Positions 26,781 to 35,498 of a stretch of 52,823 nucleotides of DNA are shown here, in pieces. Both the position numbers and the translations under genes were made by a program. Below the pieces are notes generated by a model, which saw only the letters and a list, made by a program, of their open reading frames with translations, ran no database searches and had not been told where the DNA came from. Source of the DNA: CAJOLV01 sp045631885 (lineage in GTDB: Bacteria; Bacillota_I; Bacilli_A; RFN20; CAG-826); NCBI GenBank assembly GCA_045631885.1, contig JAZQVN010000007.1, positions 1 to 52,823 on the forward strand. The letters are read 5' to 3'. Position 1 is the first letter of the stretch. Each line of letters begins with the position of its first letter.

Positions 26781-28187
26781 ATGTTAAAGATATTTAAATC
26801 TTTCTTTCATCAAGATAAAGACATGACCAATGGTAATTTATTTACTAAAATCATCCTTTTTGCATTACCAGCGATGTTCACTCAAATCATGCAGTTACTT
26901 TATGTAACCATCGATTTAACATCAGTCCATTATGGTGATTCCGCTGAATCAATGGGGGCAATAGCCTCTAACGGTGCGCTTATCAATTTAATCGTCATTG
27001 TTTTTGCCGGTGTATCTCTAGGAGCAAACGTTATCTTGTCTGAAGCAAAAGGTGCAGGCAATCAAGAAAAAGCTGAAAAAGTTTTACACACCTCATTATT
27101 ATTCTCACTCATCACCGGCGTTGCTGTTGGTGTTGTTGGGTTTGTTATTTCTGATGATTTGCTTTTAATGATGGGAACAGAAGAACATTACTTCGCCAAA
27201 GCAGCTTTATATTTAAAAATATACTTCTGTGGTTTGCCTTTCTTAATGTTATATAACTATTCTGCACAGCTATTAAGAGCTCAGGGAGATTCCCGTTCTC
27301 CATTCCTTGCTCTATTTATATCAGGCATTTTGAATGTAGGTTTTGATTTATTATTTGTCTTCCCATTACATATGGGTGTCGCAGGTGTTGCTTTAGCGAC
27401 AATTATCGCTGAAGCCATCAGTGCCTCAATCTGTTTCTTTATCCTTTGGAAGGGGAAACATAATTATGTTAGCTTTTCATTCAAAAAGTTCAAAATTGAC
27501 CGCAAATCTTTGTTCGAAGTTTTAAGAATTGGTTTACCAGCGGGTTTACAAGGATTCTTCTTCTCTTTACCAAATGTCTTTATCCAAGCCAGTTTATACA
27601 CAATCGATCCAGGTAATGTAAATTTAGAAAATGGAGCGACTGCTTCTGGAAATATCGAAGGTTATTTCTATGCGTGCTGTGATGCTGTCGCAGTATCCAC
27701 GATGACATTCATCGCCGCTAATGTTGGAGCGAAGAAAAAAGACAATATCAAAAAGTGTATTTTGTATGGCTTCATTTGGGGCGCAATCTTCTGTGCCGCT
27801 ATTGCGTTAGCCACTGGATTATTATATCGCCCACTACTATCTTTATTTGTTACTAACGATGAATCTATCGAAGCGGGTAAGAGTCGACTGTTCTTAATGG
27901 GTTTCTTCTACTTCTTTGATTTCACAATGGCGTTTTCTGCCGCGGTATTACGGGGATTAAAACGGTCAACTTATCCAATGATAACTACATTAGTCTGTTG
28001 CACTATTTTAAGAATTGTTTTAATTCTCACAGTCTTCCCGTTAGAACAATTCCACACAGTCACTTGGCTATATGCTTTATTCCCAATCACCTGGGTTATC
28101 GCGACGATTTCAAATATTGTTGCTCTCACCATTTTCTTGCCAAAGGATTTAAGAAAAATAGATTCATTAGAACTAAACAACGCATAA
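26781..28187 (+). CDS. MATE family efflux transporter
   Basis: A 468-residue protein with about twelve membrane helices in two halves of the MATE fold, exporting organic cations or drugs by Na+ or H+ antiport. Typical segments are K-I-I-L-F-A-L-P-A-M-F in helix 1, LLRAQGDSRSPF, and R-I-G-L-P-A-G-L-Q at the start of the second half. The start is fixed by the promoter 10 bases upstream. It is a single-gene unit. Confidence 0.92.
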   Translation: MLKIFKSFFHQDKDMTNGNLFTKIILFALPAMFTQIMQLLYVTIDLTSVHYGDSAESMGAIASNGALINLIVIVFAGVSLGANVILSEAKGAGNQEKAEKVLHTSLLFSLITGVAVGVVGFVISDDLLLMMGTEEHYFAKAALYLKIYFCGLPFLMLYNYSAQLLRAQGDSRSPFLALFISGILNVGFDLLFVFPLHMGVAGVALATIIAEAISASICFFILWKGKHNYVSFSFKKFKIDRKSLFEVLRIGLPAGLQGFFFSLPNVFIQASLYTIDPGNVNLENGATASGNIEGYFYACCDAVAVSTMTFIAANVGAKKKDNIKKCILYGFIWGAIFCAAIALATGLLYRPLLSLFVTNDESIEAGKSRLFLMGFFYFFDFTMAFSAAVLRGLKRSTYPMITTLVCCTILRIVLILTVFPLEQFHTVTWLYALFPITWVIATISNIVALTIFLPKDLRKIDSLELNNA

Positions 28188-28191
28188 AAAA

Positions 28192-28219
28192 ACACGTGTC
28201 TAGGACGCGTGTATTTTTT
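28192..28219 (+). terminator. terminator after MATE gene
   Basis: A 9-bp stem (28192-28200 with 28204-28212, one T-G wobble) closes a three-base loop and is followed by ATTTTTT. It separates the exporter from the convergent tRNA-Ser. Confidence 0.8.
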
Positions 28220-28223
28220 ATAG

Positions 28224-28314
28224 TGGCGGAGTAGAAGAGACTCGAACTCTTGCACCAGTTACCCGATCTACTTCCTTAGCAGGGAAGCCCCTTCACCAAC
28301 TTGGGTACTACTCC
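28224..28314 (-). tRNA. tRNA-Ser(GCT)
   Basis: Reverse-strand class II tRNA, 91 bases with encoded CCA. The acceptor GGAGTAG pairs fully with CTACTCC. The anticodon loop CTGCTAA gives GCT, which reads AGC/AGT. The long variable arm is as expected for serine. Confidence 0.97.
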
Positions 28315-28365
28315 AGGTGAACGCCCATTATCTTAACATAATGAGCGAAATAAATTAAAGAGTTT

Positions 28366-29796
28366 TTAATATGCTTTTGCAAATAAGACAACCTTTTTGG
28401 CTTTTTTGCCACAGATTGGGCATGTATCTCCAATAGCAATTTGATTAAATGGTAAGCATCTTGCTGTCGCGGTTGTTAATTCTTTAACTCTATCTTCACA
28501 AGCTTGTTCACCACACCACATGGACTTGGCGTAACCACCTTTTTCTAAAGCGGCATTTAATTCATCAATAGAATGAATTTCAGTTGTGTGGTCTAATAAG
28601 TAACGATACGCTCTTTCATACATCTCTTTATGAATTTGTGGAATTAATTCATTAATCTTTTCCACGAGTTCTTCTCTTTTCACAGTAATCTTTTCACCAG
28701 TATTACGTTTGGCGATTGTGACATTACCGTTTTCGATATCTCTTGGACCGAGTTCCACTCTTAGTGGAACACCTTTCATTTCATATTCAGCATATTTCCA
28801 ACCTGGTGTTTTATCAGATTCATCGATCTTGACGCGATATCCCGCTAAAGCGATTTCTTTAAACGCTTCTCTCGCGGCTGGGATAACACCTGGTTTTTGT
28901 TGAGCAACTGGGATAACGACGACTTGGATAGGAGCGACATAAGGTGGTAAGACTAAACCATTATCATCACCGTGAACCATAATGACCGCGCCGATTAATC
29001 TCGTGGAAACACCCCAAGATGTTTGGTGTGGATTGGCTAATTTGCCATCTCTTCCTTGGAATTGGATACCAAATGCTTTTGCAAAGCCTTGACCAAAGTA
29101 ATGGGTTGTGCCGCTTTGTAAACCTTTTCCATCTGGCATTAAAGCTTCAATTGAATAAGTTTCCATCGCACCAGCGAATTTTTCTTTATCAGTCTTTCTT
29201 CCTTTAACAAAAGGAACGGCTAATAAATCTCTACCACAATCATCATAGATTTCTAACATCTTTAATGTTTCAGTTCTCGCTTCTTCTTCAGTTTCATGAA
29301 GTGTATGGCCTTCTTGCCATAAGAATTCAGAACCTCTTAAGAATGGTCTAGTAGTCTTTTCCCATCTGACAACTGAACACCACTGATTATAGAGTTTTGG
29401 TAAATCTCTATAACTAGAAACGATTTTCGCATAGTGTTCGCAGAATAATGTTTCACTAGTTGGACGGATAATTAATGGATCTTCGATTGGTTGACCACCA
29501 CCGATTGTGGCGATTAAACATTCTGGAGCAAATCCTTCAATATGATCTTTCTCTTTTTGTAAAAGAGATTCAGAAATAACCATTGGCATATAGACATTTT
29601 CATGTCCAGTTTCTTTAAATCTCTTATCGAGATAATGTTGGATGTTTTCCCAAATCGCATAACCGTATGGGCGATAAACGATAAAACCTTTAACCGAGGA
29701 ATAATCCATTAATTCCGCTTTACGGCACACATCTGTATACCACTGAGCAAAATCATCTTCTTGTCTTGTAATTGCGTTATTTTTAATTTCTGCCAT
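28366..29796 (-). CDS. proS: prolyl-tRNA synthetase, archaeal/eukaryotic-type
   Basis: A 476-residue class II synthetase. The short length, lack of an inserted editing domain and the C-terminal cysteine pairs (CGEQAC, CPICGKKAKK) with final A-Y identify ProS type 3, as in Mycoplasma and some Bacilli, rather than the E. coli type. Motif 2 (LYNQWCSVVRWE...FLRGSEFLWQEGHT) and motif 3 (G-V-S-T-R-L-I-G-A) are clear. No T-box precedes it; it follows the degenerate GGDEF-EAL gene after 12 bases and is probably read from that promoter. Confidence 0.96.
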   Translation of the reverse strand: MAEIKNNAITRQEDDFAQWYTDVCRKAELMDYSSVKGFIVYRPYGYAIWENIQHYLDKRFKETGHENVYMPMVISESLLQKEKDHIEGFAPECLIATIGGGQPIEDPLIIRPTSETLFCEHYAKIVSSYRDLPKLYNQWCSVVRWEKTTRPFLRGSEFLWQEGHTLHETEEEARTETLKMLEIYDDCGRDLLAVPFVKGRKTDKEKFAGAMETYSIEALMPDGKGLQSGTTHYFGQGFAKAFGIQFQGRDGKLANPHQTSWGVSTRLIGAVIMVHGDDNGLVLPPYVAPIQVVVIPVAQQKPGVIPAAREAFKEIALAGYRVKIDESDKTPGWKYAEYEMKGVPLRVELGPRDIENGNVTIAKRNTGEKITVKREELVEKINELIPQIHKEMYERAYRYLLDHTTEIHSIDELNAALEKGGYAKSMWCGEQACEDRVKELTTATARCLPFNQIAIGDTCPICGKKAKKVVLFAKAY

Positions 29797-29808
29797 AAAC
29801 TAACCTTT

Positions 29809-31569
29809 CTAATGGAAGCTGTCGTCCATTGTGATGAGTTTTTCCATCTTTTTCTTTTCAATTGGAAGTAACATATCGTTAGATGGAGATATCATATCGG
29901 AAGAAACGATAGTAATTCCTGATTTAATAATAAGTTCAATTGCTTGCCAGCCATCTAAGTCAGTGGCAATAATCGGCTTGTTATATTTAAGTAATTGTTC
30001 AATGAGGGTGTGAATGGATAATCTAATACGATTATCTTTTCTAATTTCACCAATCATCGAGGCACCAGCGACGAAGTAGTCGAAGTTATTGTAGAAGTCA
30101 GGCGCTAATAATAAGTTACGGTCTTTCATTAATAACGCGATTTCATATTTCATCGAGTGGAACTTCTTCATCATCGTATCAATTAATTCTAATTGGTTGC
30201 CGTTTTCGTTAATTTCTTTCTCTTCAAATAAGAGAACTAAATGAACTTTTAAGTTATTACAAATTTGAGGGAGAATCTCAAACATGTGATCCGCATCCAC
30301 TAAAGAGGCTTGGAAGAATAATCTGATATTTTCTGAAGATTTCTCATTATCAAATTTAGGGATGATAGTTCTTGCTACTCTACCAAATAATTCTCTATTT
30401 TTGCCGACTTTTGCGGCGTATTTGCTCATTTCTGCGAATGATGAGAACGGAGTGTTATATCCTTTAACATAAGAGAAGTAACCTAATAATCTCTTACGAG
30501 AAACATCGACAATCGGTCTAAATAAGAATCTGAGATTACCTTGTTTCATAAGGTTATCAACTTCTTCACTATATTTATTGAGTTCGAGCATCTGGTTAAC
30601 ACTCTTTTGGTACATAACGATTGTTTGACCGTTTTGTTGTGCGGACATACAAGCTTCTTCTGCTCTTGTGATAATCGATTCAAAATCTTGATAATATTGA
30701 GCGTTTTCAATAATACCAATCGCGAAGTTCACTGAACCAGAGAAGCCATTAACTTCAATAGACTTCCTTAAAGAGTGTTCAATTAATGAGGCGAAAGAAA
30801 TTGCTTCATCTCTTGTCCCGATTCTTAAATCGAATAAGATAACTTCGTTATCCGCGATATCTAATAATTGACGAGGGGTTTTTAAATTAGACGCGAATGG
30901 ATAGATTTCATTCTTTAATGTCATAACCATGTATTTTTCAATTTTGTCATTAGACAAAACTTTTTGACGGATATAGAAGAATCTGATGGCAAATGTAAAG
31001 CCTCTTAAAGAACGGTTATGCATAACCATGTTTTCAATGACGCTTCTCTTGACCATGCCAGTAGGCACACTCTTCTTGCTCTTGCTCTTATTAACAGAGT
31101 TATTTGGAGTGATATATCTAAGTAAGTGACTCTCTAAATGAATCAAACCTTGTTCACGGTTATATTTGAGTAATTTCAAGATGGAATAATATGTCACTTT
31201 GCTCTTTTCTAAAAGAACATCGACTTCTAAATATTGTTCCACTTGTTTCGGATCGATAGAGATTTGTAAAATCCAGTTTTTCACTTTCTCAACATCGTTT
31301 GGATGGAAATGAGAATAAAAACCGAGTAAATCCATTGATTTCTTTTCTCTTAAATTAGAACGATTAAAATGGGTGACTCGATTCTTTTTGATATCAATTG
31401 TGTAAATTCTCGTGGAGTTAGATTCTTCTTTAATCTTATTAACATAAGAGGCATAAATCGTTTGGTTCACAGAAAAAGAAATGATGAATACTAGTAATAA
31501 AACTAGTACTACCACGACGATTATAAAGAAGATGAGAAACTCTTTATCTTGAAAATTCCACCACTGCAT
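29809..31569 (-). CDS. membrane protein with degenerate GGDEF and EAL domains
   Basis: A 586-residue protein: one N-terminal membrane helix (about 11-33), a PAS-like segment (about 45-150), a degenerate GGDEF domain (about 170-320) and a degenerate EAL domain (about 340-575). The EAL start L-R-F-L-F-R-P-I-V-D-V...L-L-G-Y-F-S-Y-V-K-G keeps the strand but not the E-A-L catalytic residues. The GGDEF active loop is also unrecognisable. Catalysis of c-di-GMP synthesis or breakdown is therefore unlikely, and a binding or scaffold role is possible. The -10 box lies eight bases before the ATG. It is first in a unit with proS. Confidence 0.7.
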   Translation of the reverse strand: MQWWNFQDKEFLIFFIIVVVVLVLLLVFIISFSVNQTIYASYVNKIKEESNSTRIYTIDIKKNRVTHFNRSNLREKKSMDLLGFYSHFHPNDVEKVKNWILQISIDPKQVEQYLEVDVLLEKSKVTYYSILKLLKYNREQGLIHLESHLLRYITPNNSVNKSKSKKSVPTGMVKRSVIENMVMHNRSLRGFTFAIRFFYIRQKVLSNDKIEKYMVMTLKNEIYPFASNLKTPRQLLDIADNEVILFDLRIGTRDEAISFASLIEHSLRKSIEVNGFSGSVNFAIGIIENAQYYQDFESIITRAEEACMSAQQNGQTIVMYQKSVNQMLELNKYSEEVDNLMKQGNLRFLFRPIVDVSRKRLLGYFSYVKGYNTPFSSFAEMSKYAAKVGKNRELFGRVARTIIPKFDNEKSSENIRLFFQASLVDADHMFEILPQICNNLKVHLVLLFEEKEINENGNQLELIDTMMKKFHSMKYEIALLMKDRNLLLAPDFYNNFDYFVAGASMIGEIRKDNRIRLSIHTLIEQLLKYNKPIIATDLDGWQAIELIIKSGITIVSSDMISPSNDMLLPIEKKKMEKLITMDDSFH

Positions 31570-31577
31570 ACTCCGCT

Positions 31578-31620
31578 ATTATAATTTATTCGAGAATATT
31601 TGACTATACTAAAGTCAAAT
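31578..31620 (-). promoter_or_regulatory. promoter and operator candidate of the GGDEF-EAL-like/proS unit
   Basis: The minus-strand -10 TATAAT is at 31583-31578, eight bases before ATG 31569. A perfect 8-bp inverted repeat ATTTGACT-N7-AGTCAAAT (31598-31620) covers the expected -35 region, so a repressor bound there would block the promoter. On the plus strand the repeat is followed by several T residues, and a stray terminator is the alternative. Confidence 0.45.
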
Positions 31621-31680
31621 TTTTACCAATATTTTTTCAATAATATTTTGAAAAGTCTGTGTTATAATACTAATCGGCTT

Positions 31681-31771
31681 GGAGAAGTACCCAAGTGGTT
31701 GAAGGGGGCGGTTTCGAAAACCGCTAGGAGGTGCAAGCCTCGCAAGGGTTCGAATCCCTTCCTCTCCGCCA
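31681..31771 (+). tRNA. tRNA-Ser(CGA)
   Basis: Class II tRNA of 91 bases with encoded CCA and a long variable arm. The anticodon stem GCGGT/ACCGC encloses TTCGAAA (anticodon CGA, reads TCG). The acceptor GGAGAAG against CCTCTCC has an A-C mismatch at pair 6-67 (31686 with 31762); all other pairs are normal. An extended -10 (TGTTATAAT, 31660-31668) lies upstream. Confidence 0.95.
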
Positions 31772-31784
31772 ATATAATTAATTG

Positions 31785-31808
31785 CCATGACTTGTCATGG
31801 TTTTTTAT
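31785..31808 (+). terminator. terminator after tRNA-Ser(CGA)
   Basis: CCATGA/TCATGG (31785-31790 with 31795-31800) closes a four-base loop and is followed by TTTTTT. Confidence 0.85.
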
Positions 31809-31816
31809 TTATGTAT

Positions 31817-31844
31817 TTGATTTTTCCTTATTTAGTGTTATTCT
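31817..31844 (+). promoter_or_regulatory. promoter of T-box/tyrS
   Basis: TTGATT (31817-31822) and an extended -10 TGTTATTCT (31836-31844) are separated by 16 bases. They would start transcription near 31851, just before the T-box leader. Confidence 0.6.
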
Positions 31845-31850
31845 TTTGCT

Positions 31851-32096
31851 AAGGCAAAGAAGGAAACAAGTAAGTTTTATCGATTCCTTTAGAGAGTGTC
31901 CGGTTGGTGCAAGGACATGGATAGATAATTCTGAATACATTCCGGAGCTGCTTCCTGAACCACTAGTAGGGATAGACGGGTTCTCCCGATATAGAGAAGA
32001 TGTGCAATAGCACACACTAAGGGATAATTTGTGAGAATTATCTAAATAGAGGTGGTACCACGATTAACATCGTCCTCAAAGAGGACTTTTATTTTT
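31851..32096 (+). promoter_or_regulatory. T-box riboswitch, tyrosine-specific
   Basis: A complete T-box leader. Stem I holds the apical GGTTGGTGCAAGG loop. The specifier bulge contains TAC (31936-31938), the tyrosine codon, in GAATACATTC. The T-box bulge AGGTGGTACCACG is at 32050-32062. A terminator hairpin GTCCTC/GAGGAC with T run (32072-32090) follows. Uncharged tRNA-Tyr would pair with the specifier and bulge, stabilise the antiterminator and allow tyrS transcription. Confidence 0.95.
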
Positions 32097-32109
32097 GGAG
32101 GAAATAAAA

Positions 32110-33327
32110 ATGGGTATCTATGAAGAATTACAAAGAAGAGGTTTAATCGCTCAGGTTTCTGACGAAGAAGAAATTAGAGAATTAATTAACGCTGGTAAAG
32201 CGACCTTTTATATTGGCTTTGACCCAACCGCGGATAGCTTACACGTCGGTCACTTTATGACTTTAGTCTTAATGAAAAGATTACAACAAGCGGGAAATAG
32301 ACCAATCGCTTTAGTCGGTGGAGGCACTGGTATGATCGGTGACCCAAACGGAAGAAGTGATTTAAGAAAAGTCTTAACCGTTGAAGATATCGACCATAAC
32401 TGTGAGTGTTTCAAAAAACAAATGTCTCGTTTTATCGAATTTGGCGAAGGCAAAGCTATGCTTGTCAATAACGCTGATTGGATTAGACCACTTAATTATA
32501 TTGATTTATTAAGAGATGTCGGTGCGTGTTTCTCAGTCAACAAAATGTTAACCGCAGAATGCTATAAACAAAGAATGGAAAGGGGCTTATCTTTCTTAGA
32601 ATTTAACTACATGATTATGCAAGCCTACGACTTCTACTTCTTACATGAACATTATGGTGTCAACATGCAGTTCGGTGGAGATGACCAATGGAGCAATATG
32701 CTCGCAGGTACAGAATTAATCAGGAAAAAAACAGGTAAAGATGCCTTTGTTTTAACTATTACCCTCTTACTTAATAGCGAAGGTAACAAGATGGGCAAAA
32801 CCGCTTCCGGTGCAGTCTGGCTTGATGCCAATAAAACATCTCCATTTGAGTTTTTCCAATATTGGAGAAACATTGAAGACGCAGATGTCATCCACTGCAT
32901 GAAAATGTTAACTTTCATCCCAATTGAACAAATTGAAGAGTTTGAAAAGTGGGATAATTCAAGAATTAATGAATTAAAAGAAATGCTCGCGCATGAATTA
33001 ACCGAAATGGTACACGGTAAAGAAGAGGCTGATAAAGCCTTAGCCGCGGCAAAAGCGTTATTCTCTGGAGAAGGTGATGATCAAAATATGCCTACTACTG
33101 AATTAGACTCTTTAGCGGAAGGTGATAACCAACTCCTCAACCTCCTCATCAAAGCGGGCTTAACCACTTCTAGAGGTGAAGGTAGACGTCTAGTTGAGCA
33201 AGGCGGCATCTCCCTTAACGGAGAGAAAGTTACTGACTTCAATCTCGTAGTTCCTGAAGAACAATTAAAAGAAGGAATTAAGATTAAAAAAGGAAAGAAA
33301 ATCTTCCATAAAATCATCTTAAAGTAA
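32110..33327 (+). CDS. tyrS: tyrosyl-tRNA synthetase
   Basis: A 405-residue class I synthetase. It has the H-V-G-H form of HIGH near residue 46, the K-M-G-K-T form of KMSKS, and a C-terminal S4 RNA-binding domain (TTSRGEGRRLVEQGGISLNGEKV). A longer frame from TTG 32095 is rejected because it would translate the GGAGGA Shine-Dalgarno site; ATG 32110 is the start. It is controlled by the T-box immediately upstream. Confidence 0.97.
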   Translation: MGIYEELQRRGLIAQVSDEEEIRELINAGKATFYIGFDPTADSLHVGHFMTLVLMKRLQQAGNRPIALVGGGTGMIGDPNGRSDLRKVLTVEDIDHNCECFKKQMSRFIEFGEGKAMLVNNADWIRPLNYIDLLRDVGACFSVNKMLTAECYKQRMERGLSFLEFNYMIMQAYDFYFLHEHYGVNMQFGGDDQWSNMLAGTELIRKKTGKDAFVLTITLLLNSEGNKMGKTASGAVWLDANKTSPFEFFQYWRNIEDADVIHCMKMLTFIPIEQIEEFEKWDNSRINELKEMLAHELTEMVHGKEEADKALAAAKALFSGEGDDQNMPTTELDSLAEGDNQLLNLLIKAGLTTSRGEGRRLVEQGGISLNGEKVTDFNLVVPEEQLKEGIKIKKGKKIFHKIILK

Positions 33328-33343
33328 TTATCAAAAACAAATT

Positions 33344-33372
33344 AAAAGCGGGAGTTTTGCCCGCTTTTTTAC
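33344..33372. terminator. bidirectional terminator after tyrS
   Basis: AAAAGCGGG and CCCGCTTTT (33344-33352 with 33360-33368) form a 9-bp stem flanked by A and T runs. It lies between tyrS and the convergent yitT-like gene. Confidence 0.85.
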
Positions 33373-33380
33373 TGCAATTC

Positions 33381-34385
33381 CTAATCAATTGGTCGGATAT
33401 AGAAGTTTCCGTAAACCTGAATTAAGCTTGTCGCAGAGATGAAGACATGAGGGTCAACTTTTCTCGCTAATTGGACGGCTTTCTTTAGTTCAAATGAGGA
33501 GACAACCATCCAAACAATAAGCTCTTCTTGATGGGTATAAGCGCCTTCCGCTTTTTGAAGTGTTGCACCATGTGGAAAGTGGGCCATCAAGGCTTTTGGA
33601 AGATTAACATTCTTCGTAATAAATTGAATTTGAACCTTCTTATTTCTTAAATTAATCGTATCGACAACGAGATTAACAACAAGGATATAGAAGGCAGAAT
33701 AGAATAGGGAGATAATCGCTGTTTCATAATCATGGATATCACCAATAATAATTAAAATGGAATATAAAGAAACGATAACTCCGTTCACAATCATTGAATA
33801 TCTACCGACCGCCGTGGACTTTCTAAGTGCAAAGTAGTAGGTTACAATATCAATTCCGCCACAGCTAATCTCGCCCTTGAACGCTAATGCGCTAGCGAGG
33901 CCCGTACATAACCCAGCGAACAATATACGAGCGACTGGTTGCCCGTTAACTAAGAAATGATTAGCTATCTCATTACTAATTCCCCACGCAGGTAATTGAG
34001 AAATGAAAACAGATGAGAGCACAACATTTATCGCGGTGAAAATCGCGAATCTTTTACCAATCTTAAAGAAAGCAAACACTAATAAAGGAAGATTGAATAA
34101 TGTATAGCCCATCGCTTCGATGATGTAATCAGGAAGTTCACCGCCGAATAAGCTAACAATCTTTGCAACGTTTTGTGATAAACCAGAGATACCGCCGGTA
34201 ATAATCTTAAAAGATGGGTCCGCTAAAGAACCAGGGGTGATAAAAGAAGTAAAACCAAAAGCAAAGATAAATGCGGATAACGCAGCAAAAAATAAACCTT
34301 TGGTTTGGTGCAATGTTACCTTTAATTTGTAGTGATCATAAAGGAAATTGTTAATCTTTTCTTTGATTCTTCTGATTTTCGACAT
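33381..34385 (-). CDS. YitT family membrane protein
   Basis: A 334-residue protein with about six membrane helices, including the family stretch G-G-I-S-G-L-S-Q-N and the G-E-I-S-C-G-G-I-D-I segment. A cytoplasmic C-terminal DUF2179 domain (IQFITKNVNLPKALMAHFPHGATLQKAEGAYTHQ) follows. The transported substrate is unknown; some relatives are linked to spore or stress phenotypes. TTGTTT-N16-TAAAAT is 14 bases before the ATG and no Shine-Dalgarno site is seen. Confidence 0.88.
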   Translation of the reverse strand: MSKIRRIKEKINNFLYDHYKLKVTLHQTKGLFFAALSAFIFAFGFTSFITPGSLADPSFKIITGGISGLSQNVAKIVSLFGGELPDYIIEAMGYTLFNLPLLVFAFFKIGKRFAIFTAINVVLSSVFISQLPAWGISNEIANHFLVNGQPVARILFAGLCTGLASALAFKGEISCGGIDIVTYYFALRKSTAVGRYSMIVNGVIVSLYSILIIIGDIHDYETAIISLFYSAFYILVVNLVVDTINLRNKKVQIQFITKNVNLPKALMAHFPHGATLQKAEGAYTHQEELIVWMVVSSFELKKAVQLARKVDPHVFISATSLIQVYGNFYIRPID

Positions 34386-34475
34386 AGAGTACGATTAGTA
34401 TTTTACAACTTAGGCAAGGAAAAACAACAAGAATAATCAGTTTGAAAAAATGACGATATAACAATAAATATGTTA

Positions 34476-34504
34476 TTGCATTAAAAAATATCAAATGATA
34501 AGAT
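34476..34504 (+). promoter_or_regulatory. promoter of the membrane thioredoxin-like gene
   Basis: TTGCAT (34476-34481) and TAAGAT (34499-34504) are 17 bases apart. They lie 36 bases ahead of the ATG at 34541, which has a strong AGGAGG site. Confidence 0.6.
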
Positions 34505-34540
34505 ATTAAACGCTATATTGTATATATAGGAGGAAAAATT

Positions 34541-35446
34541 ATGGTTGTATTAAGAGCAATTGGAGCATTCTTTGCAAAGATAGGTCGTTGGATTAGGGAC
34601 ACCGCATGGGTCCAACCACTATTAATCGTTGGTGGTATCTTCGCGATCATTTTCTCAATTCCAAATATTACTTCTTGGGTTCAAAGCTGGTTCGTCACTG
34701 GTGATGAAGCTATTTCCTTCTACAAAAATACAAATCATTTATCTCTCACCAATGGTGAAAAAGACGGTAAAAACAGCGATGCTGATAAATTATTACAATT
34801 CATCTTCGCTACCGATGAAGCCGATAGAGATTATAGCAAATACGGTGAAAAGTTCTTCGTGACATTTGTTCAAGAAGATTGCTCCACTTGTAAAACAATT
34901 TACAAAGGTTGGCAATCCGCGAAAGATAGCTGGGGCAGAGAAGCCGGCTTCAAGAAAGTCGAAAAGAAAGACGGAGATGATTGGACTGAATACGCTACCG
35001 CTGGTGAATTTAAAATGTACACAATCTTTATTGATGAAGTCAATGAAGACGATGATGACAAAAACTATTTCCAAGAATTATTCGATAATGTCTACGCTGA
35101 TCAATTCGGTAGATTATCCACATTATTAAATCCATATTCCAGCAATAACGGTGTTGATTATTCCAATATCGCTAACTCTGGTTCAACAGATTTATCTGGT
35201 GGTTCTGTCTTCACTTCCCCAACCACATTATTATTCGATAAGAACTTCGCACCTAACTACAAAGATGATGGTTATGCCTGCGATGGTAATAGCATTGCTA
35301 AATTCCACATTTCTGAAATCCTCTACGATATTCCAAGTAAAGGTACATCAGGCACAAACCTTGAAAAAGCTAGAACAGTTTGGGATTGTTGGCACCACAT
35401 CGGTACCTTCGATAACAGAGCGGATGATATCTACAGAAGCTTATAA
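34541..35446 (+). CDS. membrane-anchored thioredoxin-like protein (CSTC)
   Basis: A 301-residue protein with a basic N-terminus and one membrane helix (about 24-46); the rest is predicted to be outside. The ectodomain reads as an expanded thioredoxin fold: strand F-F-V-T-F-V, then C114-S-T-C117, a long acidic insertion rich in D/E (about 140-175), and a probable cis-proline at P227 in S-P-T-T-L-L-F-D. It is similar in plan, but not clearly in sequence, to the lipoprotein at 1890. A disulfide reductase or isomerase role is inferred. It is a single gene ended by a strong hairpin. Confidence 0.65.
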   Translation: MVVLRAIGAFFAKIGRWIRDTAWVQPLLIVGGIFAIIFSIPNITSWVQSWFVTGDEAISFYKNTNHLSLTNGEKDGKNSDADKLLQFIFATDEADRDYSKYGEKFFVTFVQEDCSTCKTIYKGWQSAKDSWGREAGFKKVEKKDGDDWTEYATAGEFKMYTIFIDEVNEDDDDKNYFQELFDNVYADQFGRLSTLLNPYSSNNGVDYSNIANSGSTDLSGGSVFTSPTTLLFDKNFAPNYKDDGYACDGNSIAKFHISEILYDIPSKGTSGTNLEKARTVWDCWHHIGTFDNRADDIYRSL

Positions 35447-35453
35447 GTAAATG

Positions 35454-35485
35454 AAAAAGCGATTCACACGAATCGCTTTTTTCTT
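35454..35485. terminator. bidirectional terminator
   Basis: A perfect 12-bp stem AAAAAGCGATTC/GAATCGCTTTTT (35454-35465 with 35470-35481) encloses ACAC. It serves the thioredoxin-like gene and the convergent coaD. Confidence 0.9.
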
Positions 35486-35498
35486 ACTTTTTAAAATA

